DNA from: Aceticella autotrophica
GTDB taxonomy: Bacteria > Bacillota > Thermoanaerobacteria > Thermoanaerobacterales > Thermoanaerobacteraceae
DNA length: 64,000 nucleotides
Reading direction: 5' to 3'
NCBI RefSeq assembly: GCF_017357865.1
Contig: NZ_CP060096.1
Coordinates: 62,001-126,000 of the forward strand
Shown: in pieces, positions 1 to 9,780 of the stretch
Numbering within the stretch: the first letter of the stretch is position 1
How the letters are laid out: the number at the start of each line of letters is the position of its first letter
Translations under genes and position numbers: made by a program
Notes under the pieces: generated by a model
Database searches by the model: none
The model's input: the letters and a program-made list of their open reading frames with translations, nothing else
Told to the model about the DNA's origin: nothing

Positions 1-1
1 A

Positions 2-907
2 GGGAAGATAGCAAATGCATATCTGTATTTAGGCGAGGAGGGTTTAGGGAAAGAGTTCATGGCAAAATATTTTGCTATGATGGTAAATTGTCGTGGAAAT
101 AGGAAAAAACCATGTTATGAATGTTCCTCCTGTATTCAGATGCTGTCAGGGAATCAGCCTGATATATTTATTATTAAGCCTGTTGGAAATTCTATAAAAG
201 TTGAAGAAATCAGGAGCAAAGTTATTGATAAAATCTATATAAAACCTTATGAATCAAATAAAAAGATTTTTATTATCATAGAAGCAGAGAAGATGACACA
301 GCAGGCACAAAATTGTATTTTAAAAACCTTAGAAGAACCATCTTCATATGGGCTTTTCATATTGACTGCATCAAAAATGGAAGGATTATTACCGACTGTT
401 ATTTCCAGATGTTCGGTAATAAGGTTTAATAGGGTTGATGATGTTATAATAAAGAAATATCTTGAGGAAGAAAAGAAATTTTTGAAGGAAAAAGCAAAAG
501 AATTTATACCGGTTATTCAGGGGAATTTTGGTATGGCAGATAAATTTTCCGATTTGGAATATATAAAAATGAGGGAAGATTTGTTTAAGCTTTTGTGTCA
601 AATAATAACACAAAACAAATTGGAGGCATTGGATAGTTATCAATTTTTTGAAGAAAATAAAAACCGTATAAATGATATACTGGCAATAATGATGTCGTAT
701 TTTAGAGATATTATGGTTTATAAATTTACAAAAGAACAGGAATTAATTAGAAATAAGGATATAATAAGTGATATAGAAGTTATGTCGCAAAAATTGACGG
801 GATTTAGACTTAATAATATAATAAATGGGATAGAAAATATTAATGATAATTTAAAATCAAATATTAATTTTCAGCTGACTATAGAAGATTTTCTTTTAAA
901 TCTTTAG
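2..907 (+). CDS. holB: DNA polymerase III delta' subunit, 5' end missing
   Basis: Clamp-loader subunit of the replisome. The reading frame is open from base 2, so the gene starts before the window; the ATG at 59 is internal. Visible are a Walker-A-like GEEGLGKEF just inside the window, a zinc-knuckle type cysteine group (CYECSSC), the stretch NCILKTLEEPS and the clamp-loader SRC motif in VISRCSVIRF. It is followed after 11 bases by ricT, the same order as in Bacillus (holB-ricT), which supports the call. The C-terminal half is poorly conserved, as is usual for delta'. Confidence is high for the family. Confidence 0.9.
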   Translation, partial: GKIANAYLYLGEEGLGKEFMAKYFAMMVNCRGNRKKPCYECSSCIQMLSGNQPDIFIIKPVGNSIKVEEIRSKVIDKIYIKPYESNKKIFIIIEAEKMTQQAQNCILKTLEEPSSYGLFILTASKMEGLLPTVISRCSVIRFNRVDDVIIKKYLEEEKKFLKEKAKEFIPVIQGNFGMADKFSDLEYIKMREDLFKLLCQIITQNKLEALDSYQFFEENKNRINDILAIMMSYFRDIMVYKFTKEQELIRNKDIISDIEVMSQKLTGFRLNNIINGIENINDNLKSNINFQLTIEDFLLNL

Positions 908-918
908 GAGGAATTATT

Positions 919-1794
919 TTGTATACTGTTGTAGGTATTCGTTTTAAAAAAGCCGGTAAAATCTATTATTTTGAGCCAAATGACCTTTCTATAAAGGTTG
1001 GCGATAATGTTATTGTGGAAACGGCAAGAGGCATTGAATTTGGAGAAGTTGTAGTAGGCGAAAGGGAAGTAAAAGAAGAAGAAATTGTATTACCTTTAAA
1101 GAAGGTTTTGAGAATCGCATCAGATGAGGATACGGAACATTATAATAATAATAAGGCTTGTGAGATAGAGGCGTATAATATATGCTTGAAAAAAATCCAT
1201 GAACATGACCTTAATATGAAATTAATAGATGTTGAATACACTTTTGATAATAATAAGATTATATTTTACTTTATAGCAGATGGACGCATAGATTTTAGAG
1301 ACCTTGTTAAGGATTTAGCTTCAATATTTAAAACAAGGATTGAATTAAGACAAATAGGAGTACGTGATGAAGCCAAGATTATTGGAGGGCTTGGACCATG
1401 TGGCAGACCTCTTTGCTGTTCAACGTTTCTTGGTGATTTTGAGCCTGTTTCGATTAAGATGGCAAAGGACCAGAACCTGTCTTTAAACCCAACAAAAATT
1501 TCAGGTATTTGTGGAAGACTTATGTGCTGTTTGAAATATGAACAAGAAGTATATGAAGAAATAAGAGCCCAGCTTCCAGCTGTAGGCAGTATGATAAAAG
1601 TTAATGATAAGGAAATGAGAGTTGCAGAAGTCGATGTTGTAAGAAGAAAACTTAAGGTAAAGATGAAAAACGCCGAAGGCATAGAAATATTAAAAGAGTG
1701 TTCTCCGGAAGAAGTGGTTCTTATTGAAGATAAAAAAGATGACTATGCTGATATATATGAGGAAATATTAGGGAATGATTTAAAAACCGAATAA
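919..1794 (+). CDS. ricT: RicT/YaaT, PSP1-domain protein
   Basis: A 291-residue PSP1 C-terminal domain protein. In Bacillus RicT works with RicA and RicF, carries Fe-S clusters, and affects Spo0A phosphorelay and RNase Y mRNA processing. The hallmark cysteine segments are present: GGLGPCGRPLCCSTFL and ICGRLMCCLKYEQ, about residues 155-215. The start is TTG, chosen because AGGAGG lies 8 bases upstream and no ATG is near. It is coupled closely to holB. The stop codon lies inside the left arm of a bidirectional terminator. Confidence 0.93.
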   Translation: MYTVVGIRFKKAGKIYYFEPNDLSIKVGDNVIVETARGIEFGEVVVGEREVKEEEIVLPLKKVLRIASDEDTEHYNNNKACEIEAYNICLKKIHEHDLNMKLIDVEYTFDNNKIIFYFIADGRIDFRDLVKDLASIFKTRIELRQIGVRDEAKIIGGLGPCGRPLCCSTFLGDFEPVSIKMAKDQNLSLNPTKISGICGRLMCCLKYEQEVYEEIRAQLPAVGSMIKVNDKEMRVAEVDVVRRKLKVKMKNAEGIEILKECSPEEVVLIEDKKDDYADIYEEILGNDLKTE

Positions 1795-1829
1795 CAAAGA
1801 GTAATTCCTTCTTTTTATTCGGTTTTTTT
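1782..1829. terminator. Bidirectional terminator between ricT and the convergent membrane phosphatase-like gene
   Basis: AAAAACCGAATAA at 1782-1794 pairs with TTATTCGGTTTTTTT at 1815-1829. The A-rich left arm and T-rich right arm let it act in both directions, which fits the convergent genes on either side. Confidence 0.85.
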
Positions 1830-1850
1830 AAACAGGTTCTTTGCATATTT

Positions 1851-4043
1851 TTATTTGTACATTTCATTTTGTAAAAGTATTAATATCGGTGGTATAGCAT
1901 ATATGCTTAATGTTGCTGCGGCAACAATACCTGCGTCATTGAAAGCTAATGCAAAAAGCATTCCTATTGTACTTCCAAAAAATCCGTAATAAATATATTC
2001 ATATTTTTTGAATATATTTTTTAATATACCTGTTGGTTTATATGAAAATATAAACAGACTGATAATTGAAATAATCAGTACCCATGACCATATGGTATAT
2101 CTAATTAAGGTTAGTTCCATATTTAATTTTCTATTAAATATATCAAATAAAGATTGTATGCCACCGTATTTTACTATTATTGCTGTTTGTGCCATATGTG
2201 TTTCTGTCCCAATAAACATAGAGGCAATAAACATCAAAAATAGGAGGACTGTCATTGAAATAAAAAGCAAGGTCAAATTTTTATGGTTTATCTTGACACC
2301 TAACATCATAAGAATCGTTACTCCAAATGCCATAAATCCTGTTATAAAGCCGCCAATTTTTGCGCCATATCCCGGCAGTATCATTAGCATGAAAACCGCA
2401 ATAAATACGGCAATACTTAGTACCTTTACATATTTAGAATCATATTTTTGAATTAATGTCATTATACCCATTATTGTTGAGCCGATTAATACACCCATAT
2501 ATTCATTTCCAATTCCATAAAATCTTGCCCCTGCAATTGCATCATAACCTAAAATAGAGTCTTTCATTAAATGCGAACCCGTAAAAATATCAAGTGCAAT
2601 AGCAAAAGAAGTTAGTAAGCTTATTATCATAAAAATGTCCAATTCATTTTTAACGGATATTTTTAGTAGAGATACAAAGGCAATTGTAATTGAAATTATT
2701 AAAATAAAATCAACGTATATTGACTGTGTCCCAAATAAAGGCAGTATAAGCAGTATAAGTGGTACTGACATAATTCCGAGGATGATAGGTTTAATAAACC
2801 TTAAAATCTCTATTTTCAGGAAAAACATTGTAAGGTATAGTATTAAAACTATGATTAAAAAGATTACATAACTTTTTAAAACTATAGGTCTTGCATTATG
2901 TGTTGAGACTATCGTAGTATCCAAATTATTCAAGTAGTTCAATTTGTTGGAAGAATTTATGCTGCTAATTGGATGACCTAACATTTCTACGGGTAGTTTC
3001 AAATTGAAATAAGACAATATTGTAGGCGCAATGTCTGTATTTACAATTATACCCTCCCGTTTTGTTGTTTTGGATATTGTAAGCCCATGATAATTTGGAC
3101 CATCAATAATTAATGGGGTAATAAGGTTATTTGAGGTTATGTCATTTCTTGATGGAAACGGTGTAGCTATAATAAGGATATCCTTTGATAGGTCTAAACT
3201 TTTGACAATATTTCCGATGAAGTTATCTGCATCAATTATGGCATTTTTTTTCAAGCGTGATGTAACATCGGAAGATGTATATCTTGAAAAGTCATTGACC
3301 CTTGATGTATCTCCTGTATCAAATATGAAAAGCCCGCCGGATTTTTCAATTTTTTTATAATTTTCATACAATTTATCATAATCGGTTTTAATGAAAAATG
3401 GGCTGTTATTATCTTTTTTTAAGATATCGCCGCTTACATCTCCATGAGAAACACCGTTTTTATCCATAGCAATTAAGGCGGCATATCTTTTGTAAACAGT
3501 ACCATTTTCATCTTTGGAGTCGGCGTTTCCAAAGACATATACAGGTATATTATTTTCTTTGAGAATTTGCCCTAAAAGTCCGGGTGTTATTTGATAATTT
3601 TCCTTTTTAGAAGCTTCGATTAATTTAGATATTCCTATATTTAAGATATCATTATTTCCAGGTGTTAAACCTGTATTAAGCCTGTATAAGGATTCGGCAT
3701 TTCCATATAAATAATTTTCAAAACTATTTAATGATATCGAACTAAAATCACCTGATGTTGAAGCCCTTGTCCCGGTTCCAATGGTGAGATATGCTGAAGA
3801 CTGAATATAATCGTTTGCTGTTTGGGTATTCATAAGTCCAATTGCGCCGTCATTTATTAATTTCTGTATATTTTTTGCATTATTTTTTAAATAATCATTT
3901 AAATTTACTCTGTCTATTATAACTAAGACAGCTTTTTTATTGTTTTGTGGTATTGATGCTGAATATGCTGAATTTGATGAAAGAGAAAAAAATATTACAA
4001 GCATCAAAAATGAAATAATTAATTTTTTCAAAGCTAAACACAT
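1851..4043 (-). CDS. Membrane protein with alkaline-phosphatase-like extracellular domain
   Basis: A 730-residue protein with an N-terminal hydrophobic signal/anchor (about residues 7-28). A large extracytoplasmic domain of about 350 residues follows, beginning VLVIIDRVNLND, with later DIAPTIL and HPISS segments typical of the alkaline phosphatase/phosphopentomutase-like superfamily. The C-terminal half has about ten membrane helices. Substrate and role are not known from sequence; lipid or envelope polymer modification is an inference. The ATG at 4043 has its AAAGG directly abutting it, so the TTG at 4031 (LKKLIISFL) may be the true start. It is transcribed against both neighbours. Confidence 0.7.
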   Translation of the reverse strand: MCLALKKLIISFLMLVIFFSLSSNSAYSASIPQNNKKAVLVIIDRVNLNDYLKNNAKNIQKLINDGAIGLMNTQTANDYIQSSAYLTIGTGTRASTSGDFSSISLNSFENYLYGNAESLYRLNTGLTPGNNDILNIGISKLIEASKKENYQITPGLLGQILKENNIPVYVFGNADSKDENGTVYKRYAALIAMDKNGVSHGDVSGDILKKDNNSPFFIKTDYDKLYENYKKIEKSGGLFIFDTGDTSRVNDFSRYTSSDVTSRLKKNAIIDADNFIGNIVKSLDLSKDILIIATPFPSRNDITSNNLITPLIIDGPNYHGLTISKTTKREGIIVNTDIAPTILSYFNLKLPVEMLGHPISSINSSNKLNYLNNLDTTIVSTHNARPIVLKSYVIFLIIVLILYLTMFFLKIEILRFIKPIILGIMSVPLILLILPLFGTQSIYVDFILIISITIAFVSLLKISVKNELDIFMIISLLTSFAIALDIFTGSHLMKDSILGYDAIAGARFYGIGNEYMGVLIGSTIMGIMTLIQKYDSKYVKVLSIAVFIAVFMLMILPGYGAKIGGFITGFMAFGVTILMMLGVKINHKNLTLLFISMTVLLFLMFIASMFIGTETHMAQTAIIVKYGGIQSLFDIFNRKLNMELTLIRYTIWSWVLIISIISLFIFSYKPTGILKNIFKKYEYIYYGFFGSTIGMLFALAFNDAGIVAAATLSIYAIPPILILLQNEMYK

Positions 4044-4189
4044 CCTTTTGCTAAAGTAGACTTTTTATTATAACATAAAGTATTATTGCATATATAAAGC
4101 TATTATATAGTATACTTTGCTTTAATTTATTTTTCAATACAATTTATAAAGAAACGTTTATATGATAAAATATTAAAGAGGTGTTTATC

Positions 4190-4936
4190 GTGATAAAGAA
4201 TGGAGAAAGAATTGATGATTTAAACCTAAAAGGGCTTTTAATTATCCAGCATGAGGCAAAATTTAAATTTGGAATGGATGCTGTATTGTTAGCTAACTTT
4301 GTGCATGCTAAAAAGGGAGATAAAATAATTGACCTTGGTTGTGGAACAGGAATAATACCGATTTTGATAGCTGGAAAAACCTCAGACACATATATTTATG
4401 GTGTAGAAATACAGAAGGATATTTCTGATATGGCATCAAGAAGCGTGAAACTAAACAAATTTTCAGACAGGATACAGATAATAAATGAAGATATACGAAA
4501 GATACCGGAGATTTTGGGATATGAAAAATTTGATATTGTGACATCAAATCCTCCATATTTGCCAATTAAAACAGGATTTGATAAAAAAAATGAGCATGAG
4601 AACATTTCGAGATATGAGATAAACGGCGATCTTGAAGATTTTATAAAGTCGGCATTTCGGCTTTTGAAATTCGGTGGCAAATTCTTTATGGTTCATCGCG
4701 CAGACAGGATTGTAGATATTGTGTACAATTTAAGAAAATATAATCTTGAACCTAAGAAAATAAGATTTGTTCATCCTTATGTTAATGATAAACCTAATAT
4801 TGTCCTGATAGAGTCTAAAAAAGGTGCAAAAAAGGGAACGGATATTATGAAGCCTTTATTTGTATACAAGGAAAATGGTGAATATACTCAGGAATTATTA
4901 GATATTTACGGGAAGAATACAATTATGGAGGTTTGA
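4190..4936 (+). CDS. tRNA1(Val) adenine-N6 methyltransferase-like protein (YabB/TrmN6 family)
   Basis: A SAM-dependent methyltransferase of about 248 residues. Motif I is IIDLGCGTGIIPIL and the catalytic NPPY motif is in VTSNPPYLPIK, the signature of N6-adenine methyltransferases that act on tRNA. The start is GTG at 4190: AAAGAGGTG lies 6 bases upstream, whereas the GTG at 4181 is part of that ribosome site. It is followed after 3 bases by rsmI, as yabB precedes yabC (rsmI) in Bacillus. The exact tRNA target is inferred from the family. Confidence 0.85.
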   Translation: MIKNGERIDDLNLKGLLIIQHEAKFKFGMDAVLLANFVHAKKGDKIIDLGCGTGIIPILIAGKTSDTYIYGVEIQKDISDMASRSVKLNKFSDRIQIINEDIRKIPEILGYEKFDIVTSNPPYLPIKTGFDKKNEHENISRYEINGDLEDFIKSAFRLLKFGGKFFMVHRADRIVDIVYNLRKYNLEPKKIRFVHPYVNDKPNIVLIESKKGAKKGTDIMKPLFVYKENGEYTQELLDIYGKNTIMEV

Positions 4937-4939
4937 CAT

Positions 4940-5749
4940 ATGTATAGCTCAGGTGTTTTATATTTGTGCCCGACACCAATAGGAAATCTTGAAGATATAA
5001 CCTTAAGAGTACTTAGGATATTGAAAGAGGTTGATTTAATTGCTGCTGAGGATACAAGGCAGACTCTTAAACTTTTGAATCATTTTGATATAAGAAAACC
5101 TTTAATAAGTTATCATGAGCATAATAAGGCATCATGCGGCGCAAAATTAATTGATGAATTGAAAACAGGGAAAAATATAGCCTTGGTATCTGATGCGGGT
5201 ACACCGGGTATATCTGACCCCGGTGAAGATATAGTAAAACTGTGTATAAAAAATGACATAAAGGTTATTCCGCTTCCCGGTGCTTCTGCATTAATCACAG
5301 CCCTTATTGCATCAGGGCTTGATACGCGGGAATTTGTTTTTGAGGGATTTTTGCCGTTAAAAAAGAAGGATAGATATGAAAAACTCAGAGGGCTTTCGGA
5401 GGAAAAGAGAACCGTTATTATTTATGAGGCACCTCACAGATTAGTTGATACGTTAATAGAGTTGAAAAATTATATAAAAAATAGAAATATCGTTATTGCA
5501 AGGGAACTTACTAAAATTCATGAAGAATTTATCAGAGGACATATCGATGATGTTATAAAAAAGGTGGAAAATGGTGTAAAAGGTGAAATCATAATATTAA
5601 TAGAAGGATATAAAGAAGTTATAAAGATGAGTCCGGAAGAATTATTGAGTAAATATATTGAAGAGGGAATGGATAAGAAAACAGCAATAAAATTAACAGC
5701 TCAAAAGCTTAATATTCCAAAGAGGGAAGTTTATAAGCTTACTATTTAA
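4940..5749 (+). CDS. rsmI: 16S rRNA 2'-O-ribose C1402 methyltransferase
   Basis: A 269-residue SPOUT-unrelated tetrapyrrole-methylase-fold enzyme that methylates C1402 in the ribosomal P site. Family landmarks are present: LYLCPTPIGNLEDIT at the N terminus, AAEDTRQT, LVSDAGTPGISDPG and PLPGASA, then a lysine-rich C-terminal domain. The gap to the upstream methyltransferase is only 3 bases, indicating one transcript for two RNA modification genes. Confidence 0.95.
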   Translation: MYSSGVLYLCPTPIGNLEDITLRVLRILKEVDLIAAEDTRQTLKLLNHFDIRKPLISYHEHNKASCGAKLIDELKTGKNIALVSDAGTPGISDPGEDIVKLCIKNDIKVIPLPGASALITALIASGLDTREFVFEGFLPLKKKDRYEKLRGLSEEKRTVIIYEAPHRLVDTLIELKNYIKNRNIVIARELTKIHEEFIRGHIDDVIKKVENGVKGEIIILIEGYKEVIKMSPEELLSKYIEEGMDKKTAIKLTAQKLNIPKREVYKLTI

Positions 5750-5776
5750 ATTAATTGCATATTGATTTTATAAGGC

Positions 5777-5801
5777 ATATAATGTTTAATAAACATTATA
5801 T
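5777..5801. promoter_or_regulatory. Perfect 25-nt palindrome upstream of the cation exporter
   Basis: ATATAATGTTTA, one central A, then TAAACATTATAT: arms of 12 bases, all matched. It lies 26 bases before the exporter start. There is no T run after it, so an operator is more likely than a terminator. The binding protein is unknown; a metal-responsive dimeric repressor is an inference from the downstream gene. Confidence 0.5.
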
Positions 5802-5827
5802 CAATATAGTTTCAGGGTGGTTTTATA

Positions 5828-6712
5828 ATGGAGTCTTTTAAAAGAATTAAGCAGGTACTTATTTTGATTTTGTTTTTAAATTTGCTTGTTGCATTTTTAA
5901 AAATGTTTTATGGTTTTTATATAAATAGTACAAGTTTGATTGCAGATGGTTATCATTCATTTTCAGATAGTTCGGGGAATATTATCGGGCTTATTGGAAT
6001 TTGTTTTGCATCAAAGCCGGAGGATGAGGACCATCCATACGGGCATAAAAAATTTGAAACCTTTGCTTCTATTTTTATATCTGTGATGTTATTTGTTGTA
6101 AGTTTCGATATACTTAAAAATGCTTATGCAAGGTTTTTAAATCCAATAGAACCAAGAATTACGATTGACAGCCTTTTAATAATGATTTTGACACTAACAA
6201 TAAATGTATTTGTCTTTATATATGAGTACAAGCAAGGGATAAAATTAAAAAGCGATATACTTATTTCAGATTCACTGCACACAAAAAGCGATATTTTTGT
6301 ATCTGTATCTGTATTAATAACATTGCTTGCTTTGAGGTTTGGGATTACACCATACATTGATCCGGTTATGTCAATTTTTATATCAATTTTTATTATAAGA
6401 GCGGGTATTAAAATAATAAAACACAGTTCAGATATTTTATGTGACAGGATTGTTGTTGATTCAAAAAAAATACATGATATAGCGGTAGGCATTGAAGGGG
6501 TTTTGGCTTGCCATCAGATAAGAAGCCGAGGAAGGGAAGATGACATTAATATTGACCTTCATATAATGGTAGCTCCTGATAATGATATAAAAACAGCTCA
6601 TGATATATCCACTGAATTAGAAGAAAAACTGAAAAAAGAAATTCCCGGGGTCGGAAAGGTTTTAATACACATAGAACCATATGAAAACAATGAGTTTCAT
6701 ATAGACAAATAA
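5828..6712 (+). CDS. Cation diffusion facilitator family divalent metal exporter
   Basis: A 294-residue inner-membrane CDF antiporter exporting Zn, Fe, Mn or a similar divalent ion in exchange for protons. Motifs: DGYHSFSD in helix 2 (metal-binding D..H/D pairs), HPYGHKKFE in the cytoplasmic loop, and SDSLHTKSD in helix 5, then a C-terminal cytoplasmic domain with DLHIMV and HIEPY. Six helices are visible. The metal cannot be fixed from sequence. The palindrome just upstream may control it. Confidence 0.9.
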   Translation: MESFKRIKQVLILILFLNLLVAFLKMFYGFYINSTSLIADGYHSFSDSSGNIIGLIGICFASKPEDEDHPYGHKKFETFASIFISVMLFVVSFDILKNAYARFLNPIEPRITIDSLLIMILTLTINVFVFIYEYKQGIKLKSDILISDSLHTKSDIFVSVSVLITLLALRFGITPYIDPVMSIFISIFIIRAGIKIIKHSSDILCDRIVVDSKKIHDIAVGIEGVLACHQIRSRGREDDINIDLHIMVAPDNDIKTAHDISTELEEKLKKEIPGVGKVLIHIEPYENNEFHIDK

Positions 6713-6745
6713 AAATAATAGAAGGATAAACCTTCTATTATTTTT
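6711..6745. terminator. Bidirectional terminator between the cation exporter and abrB
   Basis: AAAAATAATAGAAGG at 6711-6725 pairs with CCTTCTATTATTTTT at 6731-6745, loop ATAAA. It overlaps the last codons of the convergent abrB gene. Confidence 0.85.
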
Positions 6746-6986
6746 CACCTTTTAAATCTTCAAGGCATTTTTTGCAAACATTTTTCCCTTTATAATTTAC
6801 TACATCTTCTGCATTACCGCAAAAAATACATGCAGGCGCATACTTTTTCAGTACGATTTGCTCGCCGTCAACATAAATCTCAAGAGAATCCCTTTCAGCT
6901 ATGCCTAAGGTCCTTCTCAGTTCTATTGGGATGACGACTCTTCCTAATTCATCAACCTTACGTACAATTCCTGTGGATTTTAACAT
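6738..6986 (-). CDS. abrB: AbrB/SpoVT-family transition-state regulator with zinc ribbon
   Basis: An 82-residue DNA-binding protein. The N-terminal swapped-hairpin AbrB domain reads KSTGIVRKVDELGRVVIPIELR, followed by the usual LGI...D.LEIYVDG. The C-terminal 30 residues carry CIFCG and CKKC, a short zinc ribbon seen in clostridial AbrB forms and absent from B. subtilis AbrB. AbrB proteins repress stationary-phase and sporulation genes. A good ribosome site (GGAGGGG) precedes the ATG. Confidence 0.93.
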   Translation of the reverse strand: MLKSTGIVRKVDELGRVVIPIELRRTLGIAERDSLEIYVDGEQIVLKKYAPACIFCGNAEDVVNYKGKNVCKKCLEDLKGEK

Positions 6987-7128
6987 TTTCTCCCCTCCTA
7001 AATTTTACAAAATCCGACAAATTTTTTTCATATAATATAATACCAACATTTGAAAAAAAAGTCAATACTTTTTTATCATTTTTTTAAAAATTTAACATAA
7101 AGTTTTACAGAACAGGGAGGGATATAAT

Positions 7129-7713
7129 TTGATAAATTATATTTGGTTTTTTATGATAGGCGTGGGTATTATAATTGCAATAATAAATGGCAGGATGGAA
7201 GAGGTTTCAAAGGCTATAATCGATTCTGCACAATCTGCAGTGACAATATCAATAGGGCTTATCGGCATAATGACATTATGGCTTGGTATAATGGAGATTG
7301 CAAATAAAGCAGGTTTAATGGCATTATTATCTCGCATCTTAAAACCTTTTATATTGAAATTATTTCCTGAGGTTCCTGAAGACCATCCGGCTATTGGGGC
7401 AATAATCATGAATATTTCTGCAAATATGCTGGGACTTGGTAATGCTGCAACACCTTTCGGTATAAAAGCAATGGAATATTTACAACAGTTGAATCAAAAA
7501 GACAGCGCCTCTAATTCAATGTGTACATTTCTTGTGATAAATACAGCATCAGTACAATTAATACCAGCCATGATGGTGGGAATACGCGCTTCACTGGGAG
7601 CAAAGAATCCTGCTGATTTTGTACCTGTTGTGCTTTTATCAAGTACAACTACCTTGATTTGTGGTATCATAGCAGTAAAATTCCTGGAAAAGCAGGATAT
7701 CTTTAGGCAATAG
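7129..7713 (+). CDS. spmA: Spore maturation protein A
   Basis: A 194-residue membrane protein of the nucleoside-recognition (Gate) domain family. SpmA and SpmB are needed for full dehydration of the spore core in Bacillus. Features: a long glycine-rich gate segment, MNISANMLGLGNAATPFGIKAM, typical of SpmA. The start is TTG, with GGGAGG 8 bases upstream. It is followed by spmB after 40 bases. The pair is good evidence for an endospore-forming host. Confidence 0.92.
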   Translation: MINYIWFFMIGVGIIIAIINGRMEEVSKAIIDSAQSAVTISIGLIGIMTLWLGIMEIANKAGLMALLSRILKPFILKLFPEVPEDHPAIGAIIMNISANMLGLGNAATPFGIKAMEYLQQLNQKDSASNSMCTFLVINTASVQLIPAMMVGIRASLGAKNPADFVPVVLLSSTTTLICGIIAVKFLEKQDIFRQ

Positions 7714-7753
7714 CAAATATGTAGGTTTAAAATTATGAAGGAGTTATTTTGTT

Positions 7754-8275
7754 ATGATAAAGATAATATCCGATTGGCTTATACCTCTGATTATATTTTT
7801 AATTCCTTTATTTGGCATCATCAAGAAGGTAGAGATATATGAAGTTTTTGTTGACGGGGCTAAAGATGGTATAAATATAGTAATAAAGATTTTTCCTGCC
7901 CTTCTTGCCATGTTGGTGGCAATAGGCGTATTAAGAGCATCAGGGGCATTTGATTTACTTGCAAAGGTTTTAATGCCTATAACCGTAAAACTTGGTATAC
8001 CTGCAGAAGTATTACCATTAGCAATCGTACGTCCATTATCAGGAAGCGGAGCACTGGGAATTACAACAGAACTAATAAAATCTCATGGAGCAGATTCTTT
8101 TATATCAAGGCTTGCATCTGTTATGTACGGTTCTACTGAAACAACATTTTATGTTCTTGCCGTTTATTTTAGTTCTGTTGGGATAAAAAAAATGAGACAC
8201 TCTGTTATAGCGGGAATTTTTGCAGATATAGTTGCAGTACTTGCATCTGTTTTTTACAGTAGACTATTTTTTTAA
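7754..8275 (+). CDS. spmB: Spore maturation protein B
   Basis: A 173-residue gate-domain membrane protein, partner of SpmA. It ends with VMYGSTETTFYVLAVYFSSVGIKK, the conserved SpmB block, and has LPLAIVRPLSGSGALG in the middle. Ribosome site AAGGAG precedes the ATG. Confidence 0.92.
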   Translation: MIKIISDWLIPLIIFLIPLFGIIKKVEIYEVFVDGAKDGINIVIKIFPALLAMLVAIGVLRASGAFDLLAKVLMPITVKLGIPAEVLPLAIVRPLSGSGALGITTELIKSHGADSFISRLASVMYGSTETTFYVLAVYFSSVGIKKMRHSVIAGIFADIVAVLASVFYSRLFF

Positions 8276-8378
8276 ACTAATATTTGTTATAATATAATCA
8301 TAATCAAATTGATTTGTTTAATAAATGGTTGATGGATATGAATGTTTAAAGATTTTTAATGAATAAGTAGGTGTTTGT

Positions 8379-9779
8379 ATGTCAATAATTTGCAAGCTCA
8401 TTGATAAACTTGATATATATGCCAATAAGGTATATATCGTCGGTGGTACATTAAGGGATAAGATATTAAAAAAAGAAATAAATGATTATGATTTTGCTGT
8501 TGAAGGAGATGCTTCTCAGGTTGCAAAGATTGCGGCGGAAAAACTTGGAGGCACATATGTTCCGTATGGGCAAGACAAGGGTACATATAGGGTAGTTGTT
8601 AAAGATATTATAATGGATTTTTCCAGTTTAAAGGGTAATGACATTTACGAGGACCTTTTACATAGGGATTTTACGATAAATGCTATGGCTTTGAGATTAA
8701 ATGATTATTTTGAAGTAAAATGTATAATAGACCCTTTTGGTGGAATGAGGGATTTATGGGATAAAAAAATAAGATGTGTCGGGATAAGAACCTTTCCAGA
8801 GGATCCTTTAAGAATGCTTAGGGCTATCAGATTTTCAGCTGTTTTAAGATTCAATATAGATGAAAAAACAAAGCTTAGAATTAAAGAAAATGCAAAATTA
8901 ATAAGTAATATATCTTCAGAAAGAATAATGTATGAAATATATACAATCTTAAAGGTAAAAAATTCTTATCAATATTTAAGAATGATAGATGATTTAACTC
9001 TTATGGATTATATCTTCCCCGAAGTTAAAGAGATGAAAGAGATGGGCAAATGTTATTATCATCTTCTTAATGCATGGCACAATTCAATAAAAACAGTTGA
9101 AGAATATGAAATAATTATAGAATATCTTAAATTCCCTAAAGGGATTTTAGAAACGATAAGTGAATATTTAAATAGAGAATTATCAGCAGGGAATAAAATT
9201 AAAGATGTTTTAAAGCTGGCAGCTTTATTTCATGAGATTGGAAAAACAAAATCCATTTATATAGATACCAAAAATCGTATTCATTTCTATCATCATGATA
9301 AAAGAGGTGGAGAAATTTTATCCAGTCTAACAAAAAGAATGAAGATGGGGAAGAAGGAGGCACTTCTCATAAAGAAGATGGTATTATACCATGTACAGCC
9401 ATTTATAATCTATACAAAAGGGTTTTCTAACAAGCAAATTTTTAAATTGTTTTCAGACCTTGAGGATAATTCTATTGGATGTCTTTTGCTGTCACAGGCA
9501 GATGTTGCCGCATGTAAGAACTCAATAAACAGAACAAAAGATGCGGAACGTTATAGAAATTTTATATTGCAGATGTTTAGAAAATATATGATTTTTAAAG
9601 AAACAGAAGAGCCTTTGCTTTCCGCTCTTGATATTATAGGCAATTTTGATTTAAAGGATAACAAAATATTGGGGCAGATTTTATATGAAATAAGAAAAAA
9701 CAGGTTTTATGGTGAAATAGAGGATAAAAATGATGCTATAAGGTTTGTTGAAGAAAGAATGAAAATAGAGAAAATATGA
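8379..9779 (+). CDS. cca: CCA tRNA nucleotidyltransferase / poly(A) polymerase family protein with HD domain
   Basis: A 466-residue class II nucleotidyltransferase that adds or repairs the 3' CCA of tRNAs. N-terminal head: YIVGGTLRDKIL and the catalytic DYDFAVEGD carboxylates; then RDFTINAMAL, and DPLRMLRAIRFSA for nucleotide recognition. The C-terminal half has an HD-type segment (ALFHEIGKTKS, residues about 285-295). HD-bearing members can be full CCA enzymes or A-adding enzymes, so the exact specificity is open. Confidence 0.87.
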   Translation: MSIICKLIDKLDIYANKVYIVGGTLRDKILKKEINDYDFAVEGDASQVAKIAAEKLGGTYVPYGQDKGTYRVVVKDIIMDFSSLKGNDIYEDLLHRDFTINAMALRLNDYFEVKCIIDPFGGMRDLWDKKIRCVGIRTFPEDPLRMLRAIRFSAVLRFNIDEKTKLRIKENAKLISNISSERIMYEIYTILKVKNSYQYLRMIDDLTLMDYIFPEVKEMKEMGKCYYHLLNAWHNSIKTVEEYEIIIEYLKFPKGILETISEYLNRELSAGNKIKDVLKLAALFHEIGKTKSIYIDTKNRIHFYHHDKRGGEILSSLTKRMKMGKKEALLIKKMVLYHVQPFIIYTKGFSNKQIFKLFSDLEDNSIGCLLLSQADVAACKNSINRTKDAERYRNFILQMFRKYMIFKETEEPLLSALDIIGNFDLKDNKILGQILYEIRKNRFYGEIEDKNDAIRFVEERMKIEKI

Positions 9780-9780
9780 G

